DNA of 64,000 bases from the NCBI GenBank assembly GCA_045118335.1, contig JBGUXY010000027.1:1-64000 (forward strand), written 5' to 3'. The notes below the pieces were generated by a model. The model did not search any database. It had not been told where the DNA came from and saw only the letters and a list, made by a program, of their open reading frames with translations. Position 1 is the stretch's first letter. The number at the start of each line of letters is the position of its first letter. Position numbers and translations under genes: made by a program. Below are positions 8,414 through 17,474 of the stretch, piece by piece. Origin of the DNA: W1P20-047 sp045118335 (lineage in GTDB: Bacteria > Actinomycetota > Coriobacteriia > Coriobacteriales > Eggerthellaceae).

Positions 8414-9241
8414 ATGGACAAGATGAAGAAGTACGCCTGGCCCATAGTGTTGCTTGCAGCCTTCGAAGCTGTTGCCATCGCATTGTGGCTAACGAAGGAT
8501 AACGTCTTCTACCTGTTCAATTTCAGCTATATCGGCGCGGCGATAGCACTGGGTGTGAGCCTGTTCATCCAGGGAAACAAGCATGCGCGAAGGGTAACGC
8601 AGCTTCTCGTGGGCTTGTACATGCTGGTGTATTTGGGGTTCATGCGCGGCGAGAACATGCAAATCGAGGGCTTTTGGTATTACCTGTTCACCGGCGTTTT
8701 CGAGGCGGCGACGATTCACTATGCCGTTGCCAAGATATTCGGGCCGCTGCTGTTCGGCCGTGGCTGGTGCGGGTATGCATGCTGGACCGCCATGGTGCTC
8801 GACTTCCTGCCCTACAAGGTAGCGCAACAGCCTAGGAAGAAGATCGGCTGGATCCGCTACATCACGTTCGCAGCATCGCTCGTGTTCGTGGCTGCCCTGT
8901 TCCTGGCCCATGTTGGCAACATCGAGCGTATCATGTTCTGGGCATTCATCGTGGGCAACGTGCTCTACTATGCCATCGGCATCGGTCTCGCCTACGCGTT
9001 CAAAGACAACCGGGCATTCTGCAAGTACATATGCCCCATCACGGTGTTCCTGAAGCCGATGAGCTATTTTTCACTCGTGCGCGTCACCTGCGACCACGAG
9101 AAATGCATTTCGTGCGGCAAGTGCAGGCGCGTATGCCCCATGAACGTGGACATGCTCGACGACTCGCGCAACCGCGAAAACGGCACAGAATGCATCCTCT
9201 GCCTCGAGTGTGCAAAGAACTGCCCACAAAAGGCGCTGTAG
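8414..9241 (+). CDS. NapH/MauN-type membrane 4Fe-4S protein
   Basis: 275 aa. Several hydrophobic helices (first two about 8-27 and 33-52) surround the family signature GRGWCGYACWTAMVLDFLPY. Near the C-terminus lie two 4Fe-4S motifs, CISCGKCRRVCP and CILCLECAKNCP. NapH-like proteins move electrons from the quinol or membrane pool to soluble partners. Here the partner could be the upstream ferredoxin or Hcp; this is inferred from position. I chose the ATG at 8414; an in-frame ATG at 8423 is also possible, and the earlier open frame from 8129 looks non-coding. Confidence 0.85.
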   Translation: MDKMKKYAWPIVLLAAFEAVAIALWLTKDNVFYLFNFSYIGAAIALGVSLFIQGNKHARRVTQLLVGLYMLVYLGFMRGENMQIEGFWYYLFTGVFEAATIHYAVAKIFGPLLFGRGWCGYACWTAMVLDFLPYKVAQQPRKKIGWIRYITFAASLVFVAALFLAHVGNIERIMFWAFIVGNVLYYAIGIGLAYAFKDNRAFCKYICPITVFLKPMSYFSLVRVTCDHEKCISCGKCRRVCPMNVDMLDDSRNRENGTECILCLECAKNCPQKAL

Positions 9242-9270
9242 CGTTGAAAACCCATCGGAGTCGGCAGTGA

Positions 9271-9990
9271 TTGGAGTTTGACGCTGTGGTCATCATTGTA
9301 TTCATCGTATGCCTGTTGCCCTCCATCGCCTTCTATCTCTGGCTGAGAAAGCTCCAGAAGGACAAGCCTGGCTACACCGACAGCTGCAAGATGGCTCTGG
9401 TGAACGGCATCATCGCCGCCGGCCCCATCATCGTGGCGGCAGCCATCTTGGACATCATCGGGGTAAAAGCTGGCCTGCGCGATACCAGCGCCCTGCTGTG
9501 GGCAGCCTATCAGAGCTTCGTGCTGTTCGCATTGACGGAGGAAATGTGCAAGTTCCTGTTCTTCAGAAGGGTCTTGCACAAGACCACATGCAACGTCTCG
9601 TCGTTCGATTCCGTGGCGTTCATGGTACTGGTGGGCGTCGGTTTCGGGATCCTGGAATCGGTCGTCTACGGGTTCAGCTCAGGTCTGGGACAGGCCTTGG
9701 TCAGGGGCCTGATGCTGATGCACGGCGTGTTCGGGTTCATCATGGGATACTTCTATGCGAAGGCCGTCAAGACCGGCAAGAAGGGGTTCTACATCGCGTC
9801 CTTTCTTATCCCCTTCCTATTCCACGGAACATTCGACTTCGCGCTCTCACCCGAACTGAATGCGTTTGGCGACGTTGCCTCGTTCGCTGCGGTGGGCATG
9901 GCAATCATTGCGGTTATCCTGCTGGTCGTGATGATCGCCTTCTTCGCCCGTAAGAAACACGACGACACGTACACCGCACCCCTTGTCTAG
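9271..9990 (+). CDS. PrsW-like intramembrane metalloprotease
   Basis: About 239 aa with seven or more hydrophobic helices. The zinc-site motifs of the PrsW/CPBP-type family are visible: FALTEEMCKFLFF, then MHGVFGFIMGYFYA and FLFHGTFDFAL. PrsW senses envelope stress by cutting anti-sigma factors; no sigma/anti-sigma pair is nearby, so the substrate is unknown. The start is uncertain: TTG at 9271 or GTG at 9286. The latter has GGAG nine bases before it and would give 234 aa. It follows the NapH-like gene by 29 bases and is probably in the same operon. Confidence 0.8.
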   Translation: MEFDAVVIIVFIVCLLPSIAFYLWLRKLQKDKPGYTDSCKMALVNGIIAAGPIIVAAAILDIIGVKAGLRDTSALLWAAYQSFVLFALTEEMCKFLFFRRVLHKTTCNVSSFDSVAFMVLVGVGFGILESVVYGFSSGLGQALVRGLMLMHGVFGFIMGYFYAKAVKTGKKGFYIASFLIPFLFHGTFDFALSPELNAFGDVASFAAVGMAIIAVILLVVMIAFFARKKHDDTYTAPLV

Positions 9991-10174
9991 CGCACAGCAC
10001 GCGCCGCAAGCCGCTCGCATCAGCCGTTGCGATAGTCGAGCCTTTCTTGAGTCAGGTGCCCGCAGTCGTTTGACTCATGAGCCAGTTCATAATTCACATG
10101 CATGAATCAACCCACCTAGAGCCAAGAGGACGCTCTCACTTTGCTTGCAGTGAGGCTCTTCTTCCGAAGCGAAC

Positions 10175-10723
10175 TCAAAGCTGGCGGGCGAGCTGGGCGC
10201 ATCGATCGAGCGCGTTGGTAGCAAAAACGTCGCCTGGGTTGGGAACGCCCTCTTGTAGCACCGTGCCCACCGAGGTCCATCCCAGGTGCACCGCCGTGGC
10301 TTCGTAGGCGGTAACGATACCCGCGAACACGTAGTCGGCGTCGTCTTCGGTGGCGCAAGCCAAAAGCGCGCATTCCCTACCCTGGATGGGCGCGCCGCCC
10401 CACAGAAAGGCAACGAACTTGTCGATGGCGAGCTTCGCCTTGGCGGGAAACGTATACCAGTACACGGGCGCTGCGAACACTACCACCTGGGCGTAGAGCA
10501 CCTGCTGCGCCAAGGCGGCGAAGTCATCGTCGTGCACGCACGGGTTACCCGCCGTATGGCATCCGCCGCATCCCGTGCACGGATCGATCGACAGCTTGAA
10601 GAGGTCGACGATGAGCACCTCGTGCCCAGCTTCGCGAGCAGCATCTGCGAACGCGTTCGCCATTGCCGTGCTGTTGCTGTTCTTGCGCCCGCTTGATGTG
10701 AGGACCAAAACCTTCTTGAACAC
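10175..10723 (-). CDS. Flavodoxin-fold NAD(P)H-dependent oxidoreductase
   Basis: A flavodoxin-fold protein of 182 aa. It begins FKKVLVLTSSGRKNSNSTAMANAF, an FMN-phosphate-binding loop of the NADPH-dependent FMN reductase (iron-sulfur flavoprotein-like) group. A Cys motif CTGCGGC follows at about 48-54, with a second Cys in GNPCVHDDD, and then the AAPVYWYTFPAKAK segment. Such enzymes transfer electrons between NAD(P)H, FMN and quinones or Fe-S clusters. The start is a GTG at 10723 with GGGAGG upstream; the longer open frame reads into the inverted repeat and is rejected. Confidence 0.85.
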   Translation of the reverse strand: MFKKVLVLTSSGRKNSNSTAMANAFADAAREAGHEVLIVDLFKLSIDPCTGCGGCHTAGNPCVHDDDFAALAQQVLYAQVVVFAAPVYWYTFPAKAKLAIDKFVAFLWGGAPIQGRECALLACATEDDADYVFAGIVTAYEATAVHLGWTSVGTVLQEGVPNPGDVFATNALDRCAQLARQL

Positions 10724-10833
10724 GCCTGCCTCCCGACACCCCGTTTCGCCAACAAGTCGATGATGCCATCCAATCGCAATCACGCGAAAATGGCAATACC
10801 TTCTGCCATTTGCCCATAACAAGCTGCATACCA

Positions 10834-11035
10834 GGGGGTGCCAGAGGGGGTGCCAGAGGGGACACTCCAAATGTCTCACGGGGGTGCCATAAGCCGCTCG
10901 GGGATTTGGCTCATGGCAGCCCAACTCTCTCTTCCTGGAAAGCCGTTGCAAAGAGCAAGAGCCTCAATGAGCCAAATCCCCGAGCGGCTTATGGCACCCC
11001 CGTGAGACATTTGGAGTGTCCCCTCTGGCACCCCC
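10834..11035. repeat. Perfect 68-bp inverted repeat element
   Basis: Bases 10846-10913 and 10968-11035 are exact reverse complements over 68 bp, separated by 54 nt. On the left edge a 12-mer, GGGGGTGCCAGA, is duplicated in tandem (10834-10845 and 10846-10857). The element fills the divergent gap between the flavodoxin-like and AEC genes. Both arms contain GTGCC and GGGACACTCC blocks that resemble REP-like dispersed elements. No transposase is present. Confidence 0.9.
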
Positions 11036-11129
11036 GGCGGCTTACGCTACCAGGGTACCCAAGTGGTAATCGGCACCAAACTGCCTGCATAATGCTATGC
11101 TTTCCCAAGCGCATTCGGAAAGGGCACGC

Positions 11130-12062
11130 ATGGTGGTTTTGCAGCAGATGGTGATCTTCTTCATCCTCATGGGGGTGGGGTTTGCTGCGCGAAAGGCTGG
11201 CATACTCACGCCCGAAGTGCTGCCCAAGCTTAGCGCGCTCATCGCCAACGTGGCCGGGCCCTGTCTTATCCTTTCGGGCTCCATCGGCGTCGAAGAGCGC
11301 CTCTCGCCTGCCGACGCCGGGTTTGCCTTCGTCATCTTCGCCGTGATGCTTTTGGCGATGATGGCGGTCGGCTGGCTGCTGCCCATGCTCTTGCGCTTCC
11401 CGCAACAAGAGCGCCCTGCGGTGAACTTCGCCATCTGGATGACCAACATCGGCTACCTGGGCATGCCGTTCGCCTTCAGCGTGTATGGACATGGCGCGCA
11501 AATCTACGTGGTGCTCTACCTTATCCCCAACAACTTGTTGCTCTACACGTACGCCATCTGGCTCATGCAGACCAACGACCGCAAGACGAACGGCTCGCAA
11601 ACCAAGTTCAACATCCGCGGACTGTTGAACACCGGGGTGGCTGCCACCATCGCCACCACGGTGCTCTACTTCGGTGGCATCGAGCTGCCGCACGTCATCG
11701 CCGGCCCCATCGAGATGCTCGGCTCCACCACTGCTCCGCTTGCCATGATGCTCGTCGGAGCCCAGCTGGTGGACGAAAACCTGGGCCGCATGCTGCGAGA
11801 TGGGCGGCTTATATCATTCACCGTGCTGAAGATGCTGGTGCTTCCCATCGTGTTGCTTTTGATGATTCGCCCGTTCGTGGCGGACTTCAACCTTCTCGCA
11901 GCGTGCCTTGCCATCGTGGGAATGCCCTCGGGCGTGCTCGTGAGCGCGTTTTCCCTGCTCTACGACAAAGCCGGTGCTCCACGAGCCACCCAGATGGTAG
12001 CTTTCACCACGTTTGTGGCCGTCGTCACCATCCCGGCTGTGGCGCTGGTCGTGGGGTTGTGA
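11130..12062 (+). CDS. AEC (auxin efflux carrier) family transporter
   Basis: 310 aa with about ten helices in two halves. The NxxxPCLILSGS helix of the AEC family is near residue 45, and a matching MPSGVLVSAFSLLYD segment lies near the C-terminus. Bacterial members carry malate, malonate or other carboxylates; the substrate here is unknown. The ATG at 11130 has GGAAAGGG just before it and is preferred to one at 11097. It is a single gene, immediately after the large inverted repeat. Confidence 0.87.
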   Translation: MVVLQQMVIFFILMGVGFAARKAGILTPEVLPKLSALIANVAGPCLILSGSIGVEERLSPADAGFAFVIFAVMLLAMMAVGWLLPMLLRFPQQERPAVNFAIWMTNIGYLGMPFAFSVYGHGAQIYVVLYLIPNNLLLYTYAIWLMQTNDRKTNGSQTKFNIRGLLNTGVAATIATTVLYFGGIELPHVIAGPIEMLGSTTAPLAMMLVGAQLVDENLGRMLRDGRLISFTVLKMLVLPIVLLLMIRPFVADFNLLAACLAIVGMPSGVLVSAFSLLYDKAGAPRATQMVAFTTFVAVVTIPAVALVVGL

Positions 12063-12116
12063 GTCGGATCCCTTGATTTAGGTCCCTACCCTTCCCCTGG
12101 CTTATTGTCTGACCCA

Positions 12117-12190
12117 AGTTGCGGACCGAGTCTTGGCTCCCGGCTCGCCGCGCTCGCCCCCTAGTCCCCCCGACTCAACGGGTCGCAACT
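12117..12190. repeat. Stem-loop between the AEC and TelA-partner genes
   Basis: AGTTGCG (12117-12123) pairs with CGCAACT (12184-12190), with partial extension GACC/GGT and a long C-rich loop. It may act as a weak terminator for the AEC gene. No T-run follows. Confidence 0.35.
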
Positions 12191-12307
12191 CATCAATAGC
12201 TGCGTAACGGGCAGATGGCATTACGCCCACAGACAACGCGGAGAAGTCATTTCGTGCAATAATGTTCGAAATGATTCGATAGCACTGATAAGCAGAGGGG
12301 GCGTTTC

Positions 12308-13021
12308 ATGGATGTAGTCGGGTTCATCCTGACAGCAAGTGCCGTAGGTTTCGCCGGCTTCCTAACAGCTGTGTGCGCCACCTTCTACGGCGTCAGGCGC
12401 CTCATTTACGCCGCGAAAGGCGAGCCGTATGTGCCGTTGCTGCAAAGCAACAGGAAACGCAACGTGAAGTATCTGGATGCCGGAACGGGCGTGAAGCCCG
12501 AGGAAGTGTCGCGCATCCTGCGCAGGTACCTGAACGCCGACATGATGGGGTCGTACGCGAAAGCGGGCTTGTCGGCACTCGAGCAGGAGAAGGTGAAGTC
12601 CGAAGCCTTCGAATCGACGCTCGACTCGAAGTTCACGCCCGGCAGCATCAGCTGGGAGAAGTTCGCTTCCGCGGGCAGCGGCGTGCACGAGGCCGTGCTG
12701 CACAACTGCATCACGCTGGCGAACCGCATCCAGTCCTTCGACGTCAACGAGTACCGCAGCGTGGAACGCGCTTTCAAGCGCACCCCCTGGGGTCGCGAGA
12801 TGCAACCCTCGGTCGCGCAAGCCGAACGCCGCGAGCTCTACCGCAAGCAGATCGGCGAGATGAACGCGCTCCTGGTGGCGAACGAGAACCTGCTGCTGGA
12901 ACTGGGCAGGCTCACAGCCGAGCTCAACAAGCTCGACAGCATCGACGCAGCGGAAACCAACTCGCGCCTGGTCGAGGAAATCCGCACGCTCATCGACGAG
13001 ACGAAGTACTACTCGCAGTAA
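12308..13021 (+). CDS. Membrane-anchored coiled-coil protein, TelA partner
   Basis: 237 aa with one N-terminal hydrophobic helix (about 5-27). A cytoplasmic mostly helical domain follows, with predicted coiled coil at about 165-225 (QAERRELYRKQIGEMNALL region). It ends 66 bases before a TelA-family gene and is probably co-transcribed. TelA proteins often sit beside an XpaC-type partner; this protein takes that position, but I cannot show that it is an XpaC homologue. A likely role is envelope or toxic-anion stress resistance. The ATG at 12308 follows AGAGGGGG, a good ribosome site. Confidence 0.65.
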   Translation: MDVVGFILTASAVGFAGFLTAVCATFYGVRRLIYAAKGEPYVPLLQSNRKRNVKYLDAGTGVKPEEVSRILRRYLNADMMGSYAKAGLSALEQEKVKSEAFESTLDSKFTPGSISWEKFASAGSGVHEAVLHNCITLANRIQSFDVNEYRSVERAFKRTPWGREMQPSVAQAERRELYRKQIGEMNALLVANENLLLELGRLTAELNKLDSIDAAETNSRLVEEIRTLIDETKYYSQ

Positions 13022-13087
13022 ACAGCCCGCGGTGGCGCGAACGTGACAGACCATCAAGCAAGACAGAGCATAGAGAGGCAAGACACC

Positions 13088-14254
13088 ATGGCATTCGACC
13101 TGAACATCCCCGATCCGGAAGAGACCAAAGCCGAAGTGAGCAAGGAACTGGCCGTACCCGTGGCGCATGCCGAGCTCATCGACAATACCGCAGCTCAGAA
13201 AGCCGACCAGATAATCAACGTGGACCTGGACTCCATCACCGAGCGCCGCGAGATACTGCAAGCCATCGAAAACCTAGGCAACGACGTGATGAGCCAGTCG
13301 GCAGGCAAAAACGAGATGCTCGCGCGGCGCATGGTGCAGCTCTCGCGCGAGGGCGGCGAGTCGGGCGAAGTGGCGAAGGGCCTGGAAGATCTGGCCATCA
13401 AGATGCGCGACCTCGACCCTTCCGGCATCGACTTCGCCAAGAAGAACAGACTGTTCAGCCCCGCGCGCCGCTACTTCGAGCGGTACAAGACCGTCGACGG
13501 AGAAATCACCGACATCGTGGGGTCGCTGGAACGCGGTAAGGCCACGCTGCGCAACGACAACGTGACGCTGGAGCTGGAGGAAGATTCCATGCGCAACGTC
13601 ACCAAGCAGCTTAACCAGCAGATCGCGATGGCCACCGACCTGGACAATTACCTCTCGCGCGCCGTCGAGAACTCGCGCGCCACGGCCGACCCCGAGCGCA
13701 TCAAGTTCGTGGAGGAAGAGGTCATCTTCCCGCTGCGGCAGAAGATCTTGGACCTGCAGCAGCTGCAGGTGGTAAACCAGCAGGGCATCGTGTCTATGAA
13801 CATCGTGCGCCGCAACAACCTCGAGCTCATGCGCGCCGTCGACCGCGCCGAAAGCGTAACCGTATCGGCCCTGCGTGTGGCCGCCACGGTGGCCGGCGCG
13901 CTGTACAACCAGCGCATCGTGCTCGACAAGGTGAACACGCTCAATGCCGCCACCAACGACATGATCGCCACCACGAGCCGCATGCTGAAGGAGCAGGGAA
14001 CCGAAATCCAGCGCAACGCCACCGAGGCCAACATCTCGGTTGACACGATGAAGGAAGCATTTGCCAACACCATCGAAGCGCTGAACGACATATCGAACTA
14101 CAAGCAGGCTGCCCTGCCGCGCATCAAGCAGACCATCGACGACTTCCGCTCCATCGCCGACGAGGGCCAAAAGCACCTCGACCGCCTAGAGCGCCGCGAA
14201 GAGTACCTGCAAGCCGGCACCCAACAACCTGGAAGGCTCCCGCAAGGCCAGTAG
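13088..14254 (+). CDS. telA: TelA/KlaA family toxic anion resistance protein
   Basis: 388 aa, a normal length for TelA. It is almost entirely helical and coiled coil, with the family pattern of a variable N-terminus, then FFERYKTVDGEI..I..LERGKATLRNDN-type and LRVAATVAGALYNQRIVLDKVNTLN segments. TelA proteins are linked to tellurite and other toxic-anion or antimicrobial resistance, and the mechanism is poorly known. The ATG at 13088 has GAGAGG nine bases upstream. It follows the anchored coiled-coil gene and probably works with it at the membrane. Confidence 0.85.
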   Translation: MAFDLNIPDPEETKAEVSKELAVPVAHAELIDNTAAQKADQIINVDLDSITERREILQAIENLGNDVMSQSAGKNEMLARRMVQLSREGGESGEVAKGLEDLAIKMRDLDPSGIDFAKKNRLFSPARRYFERYKTVDGEITDIVGSLERGKATLRNDNVTLELEEDSMRNVTKQLNQQIAMATDLDNYLSRAVENSRATADPERIKFVEEEVIFPLRQKILDLQQLQVVNQQGIVSMNIVRRNNLELMRAVDRAESVTVSALRVAATVAGALYNQRIVLDKVNTLNAATNDMIATTSRMLKEQGTEIQRNATEANISVDTMKEAFANTIEALNDISNYKQAALPRIKQTIDDFRSIADEGQKHLDRLERREEYLQAGTQQPGRLPQGQ

Positions 14255-14399
14255 CTTGCAAATGAGCGAAAGGCGCCTCCAATCCCAAGGCGAAAAGGGC
14301 ATCAGAAGCGCTACCATGGAAACAAGCACGGTGGGACGGTATAGACCTACGACTCACCTATGAACCGCTGGTCGAAACTTGCTACATAAGGAGGCACTC

Positions 14400-15284
14400 A
14401 TGGCATTCGCGAAGCTTGGGGATTTCCGTTACGACGGCACGGGGAAGTTCAAGCTGGCGAACTACCCCACGTCTGCGAAAATGGACAAAAAGCTGAAGGA
14501 GGAGTACGCGGAGCTCACCCGTCAGAACACGCTCAAGATGGCCGAACTGCAAGAGAAACTCTACGCCGACGGGCGCGAGGGCGTGGTCATCATGCTGCAG
14601 GCCATGGACGCCGCCGGCAAGGACTCCACCATCAAGCACGTGATGAGCGGCGTGAATCCGCAGGGAGTATCGGTCTACAGCTTCAAGACGCCCTCCAAGG
14701 AGGAGCTCGCGCACGACTACCTGTGGCGCGCCATACGCAACCTGCCCCAGCGCGGCAACATCGCCATCTTTAACCGCTCGTACTACGAGGACGTGCTGGT
14801 CGTGCGCGTGAAGAACCTGCGCGAGACGTACGCCATGCCCGCCCGCTGCAAGGAAACGCCGGTCGACGAGTTCTTCAACACGCGCTACCGCCAGATCAGC
14901 GAATTCGAGGAATACCTCTACGAAAACGGCTACCGCCTGCTGAAGATCTTTTTGAACGTGGGACTCGACGAGCAGAAGGAGCGCTTCTTGGCCCGCATCG
15001 ACGAGCCAGCCAAGAACTGGAAGTTTTCCGCTGGCGACTTGGGCGAGAGGGCATTGTGGCCACAGTACATGGATGCCTTCGAGAAGGCCATCGCAGGCAC
15101 ATCCACCCCGCATGCGCCCTGGTATGTTATCCCCGCCGACCAGAAGTGGTACGCCCGTTACCTGGTAAGCGAAGCCGTAGTTGACGTGCTGCAAGCCTGC
15201 GACCCGCAGTTCCCCACCCTCTCCGAAGCCGAGTTGGCCGAAATGGCCGCCTGCCGCGAGCGCTTGGTGAATGGCAAGGCATAG
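14400..15284 (+). CDS. PPK2 family polyphosphate kinase/phosphotransferase
   Basis: 294 aa, single-domain PPK2. The Walker A-type loop AMDAAGKDST is at residues 68-77, and the lid/Walker B region reads NIAIFNRSYYEDVLVVRV. These enzymes move phosphate between polyphosphate and nucleoside mono- or diphosphates, so the protein links polyphosphate to the cellular ATP/GTP pool. AAGGAGG lies just before the ATG at 14400, which excludes the longer in-frame start at 14379. It stands alone after telA. The subclass (AMP versus ADP preference) is not decidable by eye. Confidence 0.9.
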   Translation: MAFAKLGDFRYDGTGKFKLANYPTSAKMDKKLKEEYAELTRQNTLKMAELQEKLYADGREGVVIMLQAMDAAGKDSTIKHVMSGVNPQGVSVYSFKTPSKEELAHDYLWRAIRNLPQRGNIAIFNRSYYEDVLVVRVKNLRETYAMPARCKETPVDEFFNTRYRQISEFEEYLYENGYRLLKIFLNVGLDEQKERFLARIDEPAKNWKFSAGDLGERALWPQYMDAFEKAIAGTSTPHAPWYVIPADQKWYARYLVSEAVVDVLQACDPQFPTLSEAELAEMAACRERLVNGKA

Positions 15285-15379
15285 GGTTTCATAAGACCCA
15301 TATGACATAATCGTCTTACCGCGGCAGTTTTGCATGAAACCACAGCAAGACGAATTCGCCGACTTCTTTCAGGGGAAAC

Positions 15380-16999
15380 ATGAATACGGAGCATCACCAT
15401 ATCGAGCAAGGAAGAAAAGAGCCGCTGATCCAGAAAGCCATGGCAGTGATGTTGCTGCTCGCATGCGCGATCTTCGCGACCGGCTGCTCGGCGCAAACAC
15501 CTGAGAGCACCTCGCCGGCACCCCAGGAGCAAAGCTCGCCCTCCCAAGGCACATACCTGTCGGACACATCGTTCGCCCCGGCGACCGAAGACGCGATCAA
15601 CGACTTCATCGCAGCGTACGGCAAGGACGCGTCCGACTGGGACGGCAGCGCATACGTGGTGACCGACTTCGACAACACCACGGCCATTTTCGACATCACC
15701 TACCAGTGCAACATCTACCAGCTGCAGACGATGGCCTTCGCACTTGACCCCCAGGCCCTGCGCGCGGCGCTCGCCTCCGGTCTCAACGAGGATGCTGACG
15801 ACAATGCGCTCTGGCTCGACGACATCGAGGCCGCCTACAGCTACCTGTGGGAGACGTACGGCCCGTTCACTCCCGCCGGACTCGACGAACAAGCCCAGAA
15901 GGCCATCCAGGCCGACCCGCGGTGGATGGAGTTCGCAACCAAGATGAAGGCATTCTACATTCATGTCGAGGATATTGCCGATGATCCGACGGCCTGCGAG
16001 TGGGTGCTCCACTGGTATGCAGGAATGACCGAGGACGAAGTGTACGAACTGTTCAAGCGATCGTGCGAGACATATCGCGACACGGATTCCGAGTCTGTCA
16101 CCTGGACTTCGCCGAAAAGCATCGAATCGAAGCTTGGCGTGGTGTCGTGCGAATTCACGCTCGGAACATCGGTGCCCAACGACGTGAAAGCCATGATGAA
16201 GGCCTACAGCGACAACGGCATCGACGTGTGGATATGCTCGGCCTCGCCCGTCGACGGCGTGCGCGCCGCGGTTGACGTGTACGGCCTGCGAGACTGCGTG
16301 CACGGCGCCATCGGCATGACCGAAAAGCTGGAGGGTGGCGTGTTCGTGCCGGTTTACGACTGGGAGACCGGCTACGCCTGGATTCTCGCAGATGACGGCA
16401 CATGGCAGAAGACCGATTACGCGATCCACGCGCTCCCGTCACGAGAGGGCAAGGTGCAAGCCATCGAGAACGCACTCGTACCGCTCTACGGGTGCGGGCC
16501 CCTCGCCGGATTCATGGACTCCTCCGGCGACTTCAACTTCTGCACGGAGTTCGACTCCATGAAGATGGTCATCTGCTACAACCGGGCCGACCGAAAAATC
16601 ACCGAGGGTGCAGGGCTCGTCGCAGCTGTCGCCGTCTACCAACAGGACGTGCTCGGCTACGACCTCGCCAAGGCAAACGCAGCCGGCGACACGTACTACC
16701 TGCTTCAAGGCCGCGACGAAAACGGCAAACGAGCGCTGATCCCGTCATGCGAGACCGTAAGACTTAGCCAGACCGAGCCGAAGCTGTTCGCCAACCAGGA
16801 CAACGACGCGCTGTTGGCATATCTGATCGAAAACAACCTGACGACGTCCGATGTGTTCGACACGTTTGCCGTGCACTGCGAGGCCGACGACCCGGCCAAC
16901 GTGCTCGGGGCAACCTACGGTTACCTAGACAACTACGACGGCTACCATTCTCACAACGGGGCGGTCGGCGAGGAAGATGCTCTTCCGATGGCAGCTTAG
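15380..16999 (+). CDS. HAD-superfamily phosphatase-like lipoprotein
   Basis: 539 aa with a lipoprotein signal: positively charged start, hydrophobic stretch and lipobox ATGC with Cys36. After a Ser/Pro-rich linker comes a haloacid-dehalogenase fold. Motif I is VVTDFDNTTAIFD (Asp96, Asp98), motif II is ICSASPVDG, and the later motifs are GKVQAIE and FMDSSGDFNF. An extracellular lipid-anchored phosphatase, perhaps for phosphate scavenging or cell-wall substrates, is the best reading. The large inserts are unusual for the fold. It lies upstream of the leader-peptide operon, but a separate promoter at 17114-17141 suggests independent expression. Confidence 0.78.
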   Translation: MNTEHHHIEQGRKEPLIQKAMAVMLLLACAIFATGCSAQTPESTSPAPQEQSSPSQGTYLSDTSFAPATEDAINDFIAAYGKDASDWDGSAYVVTDFDNTTAIFDITYQCNIYQLQTMAFALDPQALRAALASGLNEDADDNALWLDDIEAAYSYLWETYGPFTPAGLDEQAQKAIQADPRWMEFATKMKAFYIHVEDIADDPTACEWVLHWYAGMTEDEVYELFKRSCETYRDTDSESVTWTSPKSIESKLGVVSCEFTLGTSVPNDVKAMMKAYSDNGIDVWICSASPVDGVRAAVDVYGLRDCVHGAIGMTEKLEGGVFVPVYDWETGYAWILADDGTWQKTDYAIHALPSREGKVQAIENALVPLYGCGPLAGFMDSSGDFNFCTEFDSMKMVICYNRADRKITEGAGLVAAVAVYQQDVLGYDLAKANAAGDTYYLLQGRDENGKRALIPSCETVRLSQTEPKLFANQDNDALLAYLIENNLTTSDVFDTFAVHCEADDPANVLGATYGYLDNYDGYHSHNGAVGEEDALPMAA

Positions 17000-17113
17000 C
17001 GTGACGAGGAACACAAAGGCGCCGTCTCGAATCCGAAAACCGCAGAAAGGGGCGCATCCCACACCCAGGTAACCGTGAATGCAATCGACGCTGCCATAAC
17101 CTCGCGGAACCAC

Positions 17114-17141
17114 TTGCTCCATTCGGCGGCAACACTATAAT
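17114..17141 (+). promoter_or_regulatory. Sigma70-type promoter of the leader-peptide operon
   Basis: A -35-like TTGCTC (17114-17119), a 16-base spacer and a consensus TATAAT (17136-17141) are present. A start near 17148 would give a 5' leader of about 60 bases before the ATG at 17211. Confidence 0.6.
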
Positions 17142-17210
17142 CGGATGGGACGATACCGCATGCCCTCTCGTATAACATCGAGAAGGACTGGCAAACAGCA
17201 AGGAGCCACC

Positions 17211-17474
17211 ATGGAAATTAACGGCACGAACATCACCCCGGAGCTGATGGAGAAGGCGAAGGCCTGCACGAGCCCCGAAGAGCTGCTCGAGCTCGCCCAT
17301 GAAGAGGGGCGTGACCTTACCGACAACGATCTTGACGGTATCGCAGGAGGCTGGGCTGATGACTGCTCAGATCGTAGCACAGCTAAGATCGGCGATACGC
17401 GTGATGACATCGATCCGGCACGTGCGCATGCAGAATTCGTGAACGGCATCGTCTACGGGGGCGAGCTTGGCTGA
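17211..17474 (+). CDS. Nif11-type leader / double-glycine RiPP-like precursor
   Basis: A small protein of 87 aa. Residues 1-47 look like a Nif11/NHLP-type leader: ITPELMEKAKAC..PEELLELAHEEG then LTDNDLDGIAGG, ending in a Gly-Gly that is typically the cut site. The remaining 40 residues start WADDCSDRSTAK and are acidic with one Cys plus several Ser, Thr and Asp. AAGGAG precedes the ATG at 17211, and the open frame back to 17145 is ignored. The next gene starts inside its last codons. By family knowledge such leaders guide modification and export of peptide products, but no maturase or peptidase-transporter is adjacent. The product is unknown. Confidence 0.8.
   Translation: MEINGTNITPELMEKAKACTSPEELLELAHEEGRDLTDNDLDGIAGGWADDCSDRSTAKIGDTRDDIDPARAHAEFVNGIVYGGELG

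Noticed and set aside
10810..11154. Frames on both strands that share the same peptide in the inverted repeat
   Set aside because: The shared peptide is a result of the 68-bp inverted repeat read from either arm, not of two genes.
13274..14176. A 300-codon minus-strand frame opposite telA
   Set aside because: It is a His/Val-rich shadow without a ribosome site. TelA on the plus strand is clear.
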